Source: Oceanimonas smirnovii ATCC BAA-899
GTDB taxonomy: Bacteria > Pseudomonadota > Gammaproteobacteria > Enterobacterales > Aeromonadaceae
DNA length: 64,000 bases
NCBI RefSeq assembly: GCF_000381965.1
Contig: NZ_KB908454.1
Location: 527,940-591,939 of the forward strand
Direction of reading: 5' to 3'
The translations under genes and the position numbers were made by a program. This document shows positions 53,698-62,246 of this stretch, piece after piece. Position 1 is the first letter of the stretch, and each line of letters opens with the position of its first letter. A model generated the notes under the pieces. The model saw only the letters and a program-made list of their open reading frames with translations, made no database searches and was not told where the DNA came from.

Positions 53698-53921
53698 ACA
53701 GCGTTCCTTGTCTTTGCAGCTGCGCAAAAAATCAGCCGCAGATTAAACTCGTTTCCGATGTCTGATGCAACAAGACTCACTGTTTACATGCTTCGCACTG
53801 CGCCAGATTGAATAGCACTATCGGCGCTGGAAGTATTTTCTTGAACCTGAATGTTGAATTTTTCACCGGTTGTTCATTATTTCACTAGACTTAGCATCAG
53901 ACGTTAACACATGGAGCGGTT

Positions 53922-56069
53922 ATGGGTATGCAGGATGCAAACTCGGCCGGGTGTTCGCTGTTGCAGAGCCTGGTGTTCCTTACCCGTTATTATGGCCAGC
54001 CCTGTCAGGGGGAAGCGCTGAGCAGCGGTTTACCTTTGGTTAATGGCCGACTTACCCCTGTGCTGCTTTTGCGGGCAGCAGAGCGCGCCGGCTTTTCCTG
54101 CCGTTTTGATACCTCTTCAGTGGATGATATTTCCGATTTGCTGCTGCCCTGCATTTTGTTGCTGCAGCAGGGTGATGCCTGTGTGCTGCTGGAACGCGAC
54201 GCCGAACGGGGCTGCCGGGTGATGCTGCCTCATACCGGTGAGGGAGAGCAGTGGCTGGCACCAGAAAAACTGGCTGAACACTACAGCGGCCGGCTGATTT
54301 TACTGAAGCCCAGATTCCGGTTTGATGAACGTTCACCGCAAAACCTGGATCATGATCATGGTCATTGGTTCTGGAGCACATTGCGCCGTTCTTCGTCCAT
54401 TTATCGTGATGTGCTGGTGGGCTCTTTGCTCATTAACCTGTTTGCACTGGTGACGCCGTTATTCACCATGAATGTTTACGACAAAATTGTGCCCAACCTG
54501 GCGTTTGATTCTCTGTGGGTGCTGGCTACTGGTGCGGCCGTGGTGTTTGTGTTTGATTTTATTATGCGCCTGCTGCGCAGCCACTTTATTGATGTGGCTG
54601 GCAAAAAGGCCGATGTGCTGCTGTCGGCCCGGATTTTTGCCAAGGTAATGGGCATGCGCATGGAGGCGAGGCCGCCTTCTACCGGGGCCTTTGCCCGGCA
54701 TTTGCAGGAATTTGAAGCCATTCGGGAGTTTTTAACCTCGGCCACGGTGGCGGCGCTGGTGGATATTCCCTTTGCGCTGTTGTTTTTGTTCATTATCTGG
54801 GTGTTTGCCGGGCACATGGTGTGGGTGCCGCTGGGGGCCATGGTGTTGTTATTGGTGGTCAGTCTGCTGGTGCAACGGCCTCTGCGCCACAGCATTGAGG
54901 AAGGCTCGCGGCTGGCCTCGCAGAAAAACGCCAACCTGGTGGAAGGCATTGCCGGCCTTGAAACCATTAAGCTGTTTGGCGCTCAGGGGGCGTTTCAGCA
55001 CCGCTGGGAGCAGGCGGTCGGTCACATGGCCAGCTGGGGCATGAAAACCCGCTGGCTGACTAATGGCGTGTCTGTGCTGGCCAATGTCACCCAGCAGGTG
55101 ACCACCATCAGTCTGATCGTGCTGGGGGTGTATTTGATTGCCGCCGGTGAACTCTCCATGGGCGGCCTGATTGCCGCCGTTATGCTGGGCAGCCGTGCTA
55201 TTGCGCCCATGGTGCAGCTGTCGGTGCTGTCTACCCGTTATAACCATGCCCGCTCGGCCATGGATATTCTGGAAACCGTTATGGCCGCGCCCGATGAGCA
55301 GGAAGAGGGCCGGCGTTTTGTACATCATCCTAAAGTCACCGGCGACATTGTGTTTGACGGTGTGAGTTTCTGTTATCCGGGCTCACAGCTGAAAGTGCTT
55401 AATAATGTCAATTTGCATATTCGTGCGGGTGAAAAGGTGGCCATTATCGGTCGAATTGGCTCGGGAAAAACCACTCTGGAGCGGCTGGTAGCAGGCCTTT
55501 ACCGGCCTACCGAGGGCACCATTCGCATCGACGGGATTAATATTGAACAGCTGCAGCCTGCCACCTTAAGAAGCAACCTGGGCGTGGTGCCGCAAGATGT
55601 CACTTTGTTTTATGGCACCCTGCGCGACAATATTGTGATTGCCAATCCGCTGGCCGATGAACAGGCAGTGCTGAAAGCTGCCGAGCGTGCGGGCGTGACC
55701 TTGTTTTCTCATCAAGACTCCGATGGTCTGGACCGCCAGGTGGGTGAAGGCGGCCGGTTGCTTTCCGGCGGCCAGCGCCAGGCGGTGGCCATTGCCCGGG
55801 CATGGCTGAATAACCCCGCCATTATGATGATGGATGAGCCCACCTCCAATATGGATAACCGCTCCGAGCTACATGTGCGCGAGCAGCTCAAGCAGCTGAG
55901 CCGGCATCAGACCCTGCTGCTGGTAACTCACCGAACCTCCATGCTGGATGTGGCAGACCGCCTGATTGTACTGGAACAGGGCCGGGTAGTGGCCAACGGC
56001 CCCAAGGCTCAGGTGCTGGCGCAGCTGCAGGCCAGCACCGCCACAGTGCCGGAGGCAAGCCATGGCTAA
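53922..56069 (+). CDS. lapB: LapB-type type I secretion ABC transporter
   Basis: A 715-residue peptidase-containing-type ABC exporter. Residues 1-130 form a C39-like domain without the canonical QxxxxxCG catalytic motif, so it probably docks substrate rather than cleaving it, as in RTX exporters. The membrane domain is about 160-440, and the ATPase domain has Walker A GRIGSGKTTL from residue 510, the signature LLSGGQRQ and Walker B MMMDEPTSN. It powers export of the adhesin encoded downstream. The ATG at 53922 follows GGAG. It overlaps lapC by eight bases. Confidence 0.92.
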   Translation: MGMQDANSAGCSLLQSLVFLTRYYGQPCQGEALSSGLPLVNGRLTPVLLLRAAERAGFSCRFDTSSVDDISDLLLPCILLLQQGDACVLLERDAERGCRVMLPHTGEGEQWLAPEKLAEHYSGRLILLKPRFRFDERSPQNLDHDHGHWFWSTLRRSSSIYRDVLVGSLLINLFALVTPLFTMNVYDKIVPNLAFDSLWVLATGAAVVFVFDFIMRLLRSHFIDVAGKKADVLLSARIFAKVMGMRMEARPPSTGAFARHLQEFEAIREFLTSATVAALVDIPFALLFLFIIWVFAGHMVWVPLGAMVLLLVVSLLVQRPLRHSIEEGSRLASQKNANLVEGIAGLETIKLFGAQGAFQHRWEQAVGHMASWGMKTRWLTNGVSVLANVTQQVTTISLIVLGVYLIAAGELSMGGLIAAVMLGSRAIAPMVQLSVLSTRYNHARSAMDILETVMAAPDEQEEGRRFVHHPKVTGDIVFDGVSFCYPGSQLKVLNNVNLHIRAGEKVAIIGRIGSGKTTLERLVAGLYRPTEGTIRIDGINIEQLQPATLRSNLGVVPQDVTLFYGTLRDNIVIANPLADEQAVLKAAERAGVTLFSHQDSDGLDRQVGEGGRLLSGGQRQAVAIARAWLNNPAIMMMDEPTSNMDNRSELHVREQLKQLSRHQTLLLVTHRTSMLDVADRLIVLEQGRVVANGPKAQVLAQLQASTATVPEASHG

Positions 56070-57444
56070 GCATCCAGGCCCCGAGCAGCTGGAATATACC
56101 AGCGATACCGCCGCTGCCATTTTGCTGAACACGCCCAAAGGTGCCCGAGCACTGCTGTGGTGCATGCTGGCGTTTGTGCTGACGGCACTGGTATGGGCCC
56201 GATTTGCCTGGCTGGAAGAAGTGACCTCGGGTAACGGTACTGTCATTCCGTCCAGCCAGCTGCAGGTGGTGTCTAACCTGGAAGGAGGCATAGTGCGCGA
56301 GCTGTATGTGCGCGAGGGCCAGCAGGTAGAAAAAGGGCAGCCACTGTTGTTGATTGATGACACCCGCTTCAAGTCGGACTTGCGCGAGCGGGAGCAGGAA
56401 ATTGCCGCCCTCCAGGGGGATGTGCTGCGGCTGCAGGCCCAGGTGAACTCGGTGGTGGTGCAGGAAAACCCTGATTTGGGCTGGCGTGAGCAGGTGCAGG
56501 TGAACCCGGCACCGCTGAATTTTGCGGATGAATTTGTGGCGCAATATGCCGAGCAGCCAGCCATTCAGCGCTCACTGTATAACGAGCGGCTCGATTATGT
56601 GCGTAACCAGTTGTCCATTATCGGTAACCAGATAAGCCAGCGTGAGCAGGAAATAGTGGAAACCAATTCTCGTGTCAACACCCTGCGCCGTGGTGTGGGG
56701 CTGGCGGCCCGCGAAGTCAACATGAGCCGGCCGCTGGCGCGGGAAGGCATAGTTCCGCAAGTGGAAATTCTGCGGCTGGAGCGGCAGCTTAATGAGCTGC
56801 AGGGTGAATTGAGCTCTGCCCGGTTATTACTGCCCAAGCTTGAAGCCACACTGCGCGAAACCATTTTTAAGCGAAAGGAAGTGGCTTTGAGTTTTCGTTC
56901 TGAGTCTCAGCAGGAGCTGAGTGAGCGGCGCAGCCGGCTGGCGCAGTTAAGGGAGGGGGAAGTGGGCCTGCAAGACAGGGTTACCCGTACCTCTGTGCTG
57001 TCTCCGGTAAAAGGCACGGTAAAAACCCTGAGTGTGAATACCGTGGGCGGGGTGGTGCAGCCCGGCGTGAGTCTGGTGGAGATAGTACCGCTGGAAGATA
57101 CCCTGCTGGTAGAGGCTCGCATTGAACCCAGAGACATTGGCTTTTTGCGGCCGGGGCTTGAGGCCATGGTTAAGTTTACGGCCTACGACTTTACCATTTA
57201 CGGTGGCCTGGTGGGTGAGGTGGAAAAAATCAGTGCCGACTCCATTCAGGACAAAGACGGCAATACCTTTTTCCTGGCTACCATTCGAACACGAGAGAGT
57301 TATCTGGGCAGCGAGCAGGCACCGCTTCGGATTATTCCGGGAATGCAGGCGGGGGTAGACATTATTACCGGTAAAAAAACGGTACTGGACTATTTGCTCA
57401 AACCCATTTTACGAGCAAAGCAGGGTGCTTTGCGTGAGCGATAG
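56062..57444 (+). CDS. lapC: LapC-type membrane fusion protein (HlyD family)
   Basis: A 460-residue periplasmic adaptor of type I secretion. One membrane helix (about 33-55: LLWCMLAFVLTALVWARFAW) is followed by a lipoyl-like strand (LQVVSNLEGGIVRELYVREG), a long coiled-coil hairpin (about 110-300) and a beta-barrel domain (PVKGTVKTLSVNTVGGVVQP). It links the LapB ATPase to the TolC-like pore. Family HlyD/LapC; typical length. Confidence 0.93.
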   Translation: MAKHPGPEQLEYTSDTAAAILLNTPKGARALLWCMLAFVLTALVWARFAWLEEVTSGNGTVIPSSQLQVVSNLEGGIVRELYVREGQQVEKGQPLLLIDDTRFKSDLREREQEIAALQGDVLRLQAQVNSVVVQENPDLGWREQVQVNPAPLNFADEFVAQYAEQPAIQRSLYNERLDYVRNQLSIIGNQISQREQEIVETNSRVNTLRRGVGLAAREVNMSRPLAREGIVPQVEILRLERQLNELQGELSSARLLLPKLEATLRETIFKRKEVALSFRSESQQELSERRSRLAQLREGEVGLQDRVTRTSVLSPVKGTVKTLSVNTVGGVVQPGVSLVEIVPLEDTLLVEARIEPRDIGFLRPGLEAMVKFTAYDFTIYGGLVGEVEKISADSIQDKDGNTFFLATIRTRESYLGSEQAPLRIIPGMQAGVDIITGKKTVLDYLLKPILRAKQGALRER

Positions 57445-57464
57445 CAAGAAAGGGAGTGTCAGCA

Positions 57465-58769
57465 ATGAAAAAATCGGCAATTGCAGTGCTGGTGGGAGCC
57501 ATGGTGGTGCTGCCTGCCTATGGGCAAACACTGGAAGAAGCGGTAACCCAAACGCTAATGACCCACCCCAAGGTGAAAGAAGCTTTTCATCTTTATCAGT
57601 CCCGTCAATATGACAATGACGAAGCGTTTGCCGGCTATTTACCCAAGCTCGATGCCAGTGCCGGCATCGGATATGAATATACCGACAGCCCGGGTGTGCG
57701 CGATGGCGATCCCAGGGCCGACAAAACCTTAACCCGTAAAGAGGCCGGGTTATCGCTCCGGCAGATGTTGTTTGACGGCTTTAAAACGTCCAGCAACGTA
57801 CACCGCACTCAGGCTGAAGCCGACGCTCAGCGTTATGCTCTGCTCTCAGATGCAGAGAATATTGCGCTGCGGGTAGCGGAAGTGTACCTGAATGTGTTGC
57901 GCCAGAGTGAAGTGGTGGAGCTGTCGCAGCGTAACCTGGCCACTCATGAGCAGATATTGTCGGATATTCAGCGGCGCACCAGCTCGGGTGTGGGCTCTAC
58001 GGCGGATCTTAACCAGATTAACGGCCGGGTGGCGCGGGCCTATTCCAATATGACCGCCGCTGAGAACAACCTGCGTGATGCTCAGAGCCAGTTTATGGCG
58101 CTGGTGAATGAAATGCCCGGCGATTTACGCCAGCCGTCTCCTGACGACAACTTTGTGCCGGCTACCCTTGACGATGCTCTGGCCATGGCCAAGGAGCAGC
58201 ATCCTACGCTGAAGTCGGCGGTGTATGACATAGAGGCCGCTCATCAGCAGCACAGAGACGCCAAGTCAGGCTTTTATCCCAAGGTGAATATTGAGCTGGA
58301 CAGCAACTGGAACGACGACATAGACGGTGTGCGTGGCCACAATAATGATTTCACCGCTATGGTGCGCATGCGCTACAACCTGTTTAACGGTGGTGCCGAT
58401 GTAGCCCGCAGCCGCTCTACGTCTGCCCTTGAGATGCAGGCTAAAGACATTCATATGAATGCTCACCGGCAGGTAGACGAAGGAATGCGTCTGGCCTGGG
58501 CGGCTTATGAGTCTTTGGGGCGGCAGAAAGACTTTTTGCGCCAGCATGTGGAGTCAAGCTACGACACGGTAGATGCCTACAAGAAGCAGTTCTCGTTGGG
58601 AGATCGTACCTTGCTGGATGTGCTTAACACCGAAAACGAGTTGTTTGAGGCGCGGCGCTCTTATATTAATGCCGAGTATGATCAGCTGCTTGCGGAATAC
58701 CGAATTATGAATGCGTCGGGTCAGTTGCTTGATGCATTGCGCTTTACGCAACCCGAGCAGTGGCAGTAA
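57465..58769 (+). CDS. lapE: LapE-type TolC-like outer membrane channel
   Basis: A 434-residue TolC-family protein with a cleavable signal peptide ending near AYGQ. The duplicated helical repeats (residues 25-215 and 230-420) give the periplasmic barrel of the type I exporter (VYLNVLRQSEVVELSQRNLA, then FSLGDRTLLDVLNTENELFE). The ATG at 57465, eight bases after AAGGGAG, begins the signal peptide MKKSAIAVLVGAMVVLP; a GTG at 57456 is less likely. In Lap systems the adhesin is retained in this pore. Confidence 0.92.
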   Translation: MKKSAIAVLVGAMVVLPAYGQTLEEAVTQTLMTHPKVKEAFHLYQSRQYDNDEAFAGYLPKLDASAGIGYEYTDSPGVRDGDPRADKTLTRKEAGLSLRQMLFDGFKTSSNVHRTQAEADAQRYALLSDAENIALRVAEVYLNVLRQSEVVELSQRNLATHEQILSDIQRRTSSGVGSTADLNQINGRVARAYSNMTAAENNLRDAQSQFMALVNEMPGDLRQPSPDDNFVPATLDDALAMAKEQHPTLKSAVYDIEAAHQQHRDAKSGFYPKVNIELDSNWNDDIDGVRGHNNDFTAMVRMRYNLFNGGADVARSRSTSALEMQAKDIHMNAHRQVDEGMRLAWAAYESLGRQKDFLRQHVESSYDTVDAYKKQFSLGDRTLLDVLNTENELFEARRSYINAEYDQLLAEYRIMNASGQLLDALRFTQPEQWQ

Positions 58770-58786
58770 CAATAAGGAGAAAAACA

Positions 58787-59389
58787 ATGAAAACATGGAT
58801 TTTGCTGGCTTTAGTGCTGCCGCTGGCAGCCTGTTCATCATTAACTGCCGAGCCCGAGCAGGAGACCACCCCTGCCTATGATCTGACCGATATGGACAGA
58901 GACGGCGTGATTACCGCCCGGGATAACTGTCTCGACTCGGTAATGAATGCGTTAACAGATAACGACGGCTGTGGTGGCAGTGAAAACCGGGTGCTGCAGC
59001 AAGACATTATTGTGCTGTTTGCCCACGACAGGTCGAACATTACGCCTGAATATCAGAATGAGATTAATCAGATGGCGGCGTTTATGACCGAGAATCCCGG
59101 GCTGAAGCTGCTACTGGAAGGTCATGCCAGCCGGGTGGGTACCGAGGAATACAACCTGGCACTGTCTAAACGCCGGGCCGAAACGGTGCGCGATGCCTTA
59201 ATGCAGCAGGGGGTGGCCGGCAACCGGCTCGACATTATCGGCTATGGCGAAAGTAAGCCGGTATTAATGGGAGAGAATGAGCAGTCGGCCGCTGCCAACC
59301 GCCGGGTAGTGGGGGCATTAACCAATATGACCGAGGCGGATCAGTTACGCTGGAATGTATACAGCATGGAGCCGTCATCTGAGCAATGA
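58787..59389 (+). CDS. OmpA-family lipoprotein of the adhesin export locus
   Basis: A 200-residue lipoprotein: signal peptide with lipobox LAAC (Cys 16), a short thrombospondin type 3-like calcium motif (DMDRDGVITARDNCLDS), and a C-terminal OmpA peptidoglycan-binding domain (LLLEGHASRVGTEEYNLALS, KRRAETVRDALMQQ). It probably ties the export complex to the cell wall; this role is inferred from location. AAGGAG precedes the ATG, and the stop overlaps lapG (ATGA). A similar gene is common in BapA/LapA-type loci. Confidence 0.85.
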   Translation: MKTWILLALVLPLAACSSLTAEPEQETTPAYDLTDMDRDGVITARDNCLDSVMNALTDNDGCGGSENRVLQQDIIVLFAHDRSNITPEYQNEINQMAAFMTENPGLKLLLEGHASRVGTEEYNLALSKRRAETVRDALMQQGVAGNRLDIIGYGESKPVLMGENEQSAAANRRVVGALTNMTEADQLRWNVYSMEPSSEQ

Positions 59390-60069
59390 GGCCGATTTAT
59401 CACCGGCTTTGCGGGCTGGCGCTGCTGGGCGCTTTGCTTGGCGTGCCAGCCTGGTCATTGGATGAACAAGACAGCAACATGCGCGCTGCGGTGCAGAGTG
59501 TATATGGGCCCGTGGCCGCAGGCCGGCTGGCGCAGTGGCGCAGTCTGATACGTGAGGGACAAAATGCGGGCTGGAATGAGCAGGAGACTATTTCACGGGT
59601 GAACGCTTTTTTTAACCGGCTGGCATTTGTTGATGATATTAAGCTGTGGGCCCAAAACGATTACTGGGCCACGCCCATGGAATTTATTGGTGCCGGTGGC
59701 GGTGACTGTGAAGATTTTAGCCTGGCCAAGTATTTTTCGTTGCGTGAGCTGGGCGTGCCTGATGAAAAACTCAGGCTGGTTTATGTCAAGGCGCTGGAGC
59801 TTAACCAGTTTCATATGGTGGTGGCCTATTATCCTACTCCGGCTTCGGTGCCGTTGATTCTGGATAATTTAAAGCCGAACATTTTGCCGGCCACCAGGCG
59901 GGGTGATCTGGCACCGGTTTATAGTTTTAACGGTGAACACTTATGGTTAATGAAAGAGCGTGGCCGGGGTGAGCTGGCCGGAGATTCGTCTCGCTTGTCG
60001 TTGTGGAATGAGGTACGCCACCGGCTTGATCGCACTCAGTTGCGTCGTCCGGCGATGAACCTGAATTAA
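59386..60069 (+). CDS. lapG: LapG, periplasmic cysteine protease for the adhesin
   Basis: A 227-residue transglutaminase-like cysteine protease with an N-terminal signal peptide (ending near AWS). The catalytic triad is C108 (GGGDCEDFS), H143 (FHMVVAYY) and D160 (LILDNL), and the acidic D107, E109 and D110 around C108 match the calcium-binding loop needed for activity. It cleaves the N-terminus of the large adhesin, releasing it from the cell, unless sequestered by LapD. The start overlaps the upstream stop. Confidence 0.93.
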   Translation: MRPIYHRLCGLALLGALLGVPAWSLDEQDSNMRAAVQSVYGPVAAGRLAQWRSLIREGQNAGWNEQETISRVNAFFNRLAFVDDIKLWAQNDYWATPMEFIGAGGGDCEDFSLAKYFSLRELGVPDEKLRLVYVKALELNQFHMVVAYYPTPASVPLILDNLKPNILPATRRGDLAPVYSFNGEHLWLMKERGRGELAGDSSRLSLWNEVRHRLDRTQLRRPAMNLN

Positions 60070-60175
60070 TGGAATCCATTCGGCAGCCAAATAAGTCTCC
60101 CCGTGGTGGCGTTCATCATGTAGTGGGCTCTGGTCTTGACCGGAGTGACGAATTTGTCAAAAGGAACTGACCAAT

Positions 60176-62083
60176 ATGACGCTGTACCGGCAACTTTTGA
60201 TCACCATGCTGCTGCTGTTTACGCTGCTGTTTGTGTCGGCTTATGCAGTGCAGTTCAGCTCCACCCGTAATTATCTGGCTCAGCAACAGGAGTTTATGGT
60301 GATTAACACCACAACATCGCTGGGGCTGGCGCTGACTCCCTATCTTGAAAGTGAAGATCAGCTGGGGGCCGAGTCGGTAATTAATGCCATGTTTGATGGT
60401 GGCTATTACCGCACCATTAAGCTGCGCTTGCTGGCATCCGATATGACCATTAGCCGAGAAAACACGGCACCGCCACAGCAGGTGCCGGCCTGGTTTGCCG
60501 GTTTGAATTTGTTTGAAGGGGGTGAGCACAGCGCCGTGCTGACGTCCGGCTGGATGCAGTTGGGTGAGCTTTATGTGCAGGGCCATACCGGGCATGCTTA
60601 TTTTCAGCTGTGGCAGGGCATGAGCCGCCTGCTGACATGGTTTGCCATTAGTTTTGCGATGGTGGGCGTGCTGTTAATGATGGCGCTGCGGCATTTGCTC
60701 AGACCGCTGTATGATATTGAACAGCAGGCTAAAGAAATAGAGCAGCAACATTTTGGCAAGCCCATTGAATTGCCTTTAACCCGTGAGCTCAGGCAGGTAG
60801 TGCAGGCCATTAATCATATGTCTGCCAGGCTGGAGGTGCAGTTTGAAGAGCAGGCAGAAGAGGCCGAGCGGCTGCGCAAGCGTACGTTTCTGGACCATGT
60901 TTCCGGTGTTGGAAACCGTGCCTGGTTAACCACACAAAGCCAAAGCTGGTTGGGCGATAACCGCGGTGGCGCACTGATGCTGATATCGGCCAATGTGCTG
61001 AACCTGTTTTATAAGGAACAGGGCTTTGAAGCACGGGACCAGATGGTGCGGGTGATCAGTAATCACTTACGCCAGCTGTGCCGCGACGCCGGAGAGCATG
61101 TGCTGGCGCGTATTTCCGCTACTGAGTTTGCCGTGCTGCTGAGCGAGACGGACCCGGCTTTGCTGCAGCAACTGGGTGATTCCATTAACCGGCACATTGC
61201 CGAGCTGGTAAAAGATTCGGGTGATGCGCGCGAACTGTCTTTGGTGGGGGTAGTGCTGGTGCAGCCCGGCGATGATCTTGGCCATTTACTGACCCGGGCC
61301 GATCATGTACTGAACCGGGCCCGGAATGAAAAAACCGGCGTCATGATAGAGTCATACCATCAGCGTGAGCGGCTGGGACGACTGCAGTGGAAAACCCTGG
61401 TGGAACAGGCGCTCGATAACAATAGTTTTGAACTGAATGCTCAGGCGGTGATGACCCTTGCCGGAGAGCCTTGCCATGATGAAGTGTTTATAAGCATTCG
61501 CCATCAGGATGTGGTTTACAGTGCTGATCATTTTGTGCCGGTTGCTGAGCAGTTTGAGCTGGCAGAGCGGCTGGATTTGCATATGGTGACCTGTGTGTTG
61601 CGTACTCTTGAGACGCATCCTGAACTGACACTGGCTGTGAATATAACTCGTCAGAGCTGCCATCAACCCGGTTTTTGGCGCAAGCTGGAGCAAATTCTGG
61701 CGCGTTATGAGCCGGTGCGAAACCGGCTGTTGCTGGAGCTGCCTGAAAGTGCGCTTGCCATGGGCTGGGAGCGATTAATGACGCCGCTTGCCGGGTTAAA
61801 GGTGAAATGGGGAATAGATCACTTTGGCCGCCATTTTGATTTGCTGGTGCATCTGGGCAAACTCAGGCCGGCCTATGTAAAGCTGGATCATGGTTACACC
61901 AGCCAGGCACAGCAGCCTGATTATAACGACGCCTTTCTGGCCGCCGTGTGCCGCGCGGCACACGGCATGGGAGCGCTGACGATTGCGACCCGGGTAGAAA
62001 CCGCGGAACAGGTGGCACGCCTGAAAAGCCTGCACATAGATGCCTATCAGGGCTTTATAAGTCCGCCGGCCCGGCTTTTGTAG
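60176..62083 (+). CDS. lapD: LapD, c-di-GMP receptor controlling LapG
   Basis: A 635-residue inner-membrane receptor. Membrane helices at 5-25 and about 150-172 bracket a periplasmic domain with W126 in SGWMQLGELYVQ, the residue that contacts LapG in Pseudomonas. HAMP, a degenerate GGDEF (RISATEFAVLL in place of GGDEF) and a degenerate EAL domain (FELNAQAV instead of the EAL motif) follow, so it binds but does not make or break c-di-GMP. At high c-di-GMP it sequesters LapG. The gene is 106 bases after lapG. Confidence 0.93.
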   Translation: MTLYRQLLITMLLLFTLLFVSAYAVQFSSTRNYLAQQQEFMVINTTTSLGLALTPYLESEDQLGAESVINAMFDGGYYRTIKLRLLASDMTISRENTAPPQQVPAWFAGLNLFEGGEHSAVLTSGWMQLGELYVQGHTGHAYFQLWQGMSRLLTWFAISFAMVGVLLMMALRHLLRPLYDIEQQAKEIEQQHFGKPIELPLTRELRQVVQAINHMSARLEVQFEEQAEEAERLRKRTFLDHVSGVGNRAWLTTQSQSWLGDNRGGALMLISANVLNLFYKEQGFEARDQMVRVISNHLRQLCRDAGEHVLARISATEFAVLLSETDPALLQQLGDSINRHIAELVKDSGDARELSLVGVVLVQPGDDLGHLLTRADHVLNRARNEKTGVMIESYHQRERLGRLQWKTLVEQALDNNSFELNAQAVMTLAGEPCHDEVFISIRHQDVVYSADHFVPVAEQFELAERLDLHMVTCVLRTLETHPELTLAVNITRQSCHQPGFWRKLEQILARYEPVRNRLLLELPESALAMGWERLMTPLAGLKVKWGIDHFGRHFDLLVHLGKLRPAYVKLDHGYTSQAQQPDYNDAFLAAVCRAAHGMGALTIATRVETAEQVARLKSLHIDAYQGFISPPARLL

Positions 62084-62116
62084 GAAACTCATTGGTGTTA
62101 TTCCAGCCTGTTGCCG

Positions 62117-62138
62117 GAACGGATGTAACGTTCGTTTT
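62117..62138 (+). terminator. Weak terminator after lapD
   Basis: GAACG and CGTTC enclose a seven-base loop, followed by GTTTTT. The stem is only five bases, so some readthrough into the adhesin gene is likely. The 163-base gap also holds AAGGGG ahead of the adhesin ATG and a TATAAA-like sequence near 62221. Confidence 0.4.
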
Positions 62139-62246
62139 TATAGAAAGAACACCCCCTGAATAGCCCTGTATGCGGCGAAATTTTGCGCAGGATCCTTTCA
62201 TGAAGCAGCCCTAATCTTAATATAAAGATACAAAGGGGCTGAAAAC

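Noticed and set aside
53698..53800. Sigma-28 promoter for the chemoreceptor gene
   Set aside because: Expected from family behaviour, but no convincing TAAAG-N15-GCCGATAA match was found.
54000..54300. Active C39 peptidase domain in LapB
   Set aside because: A C39-like fold is present but lacks the QxxxxxCG and His motifs, so it is treated as a non-catalytic docking domain.
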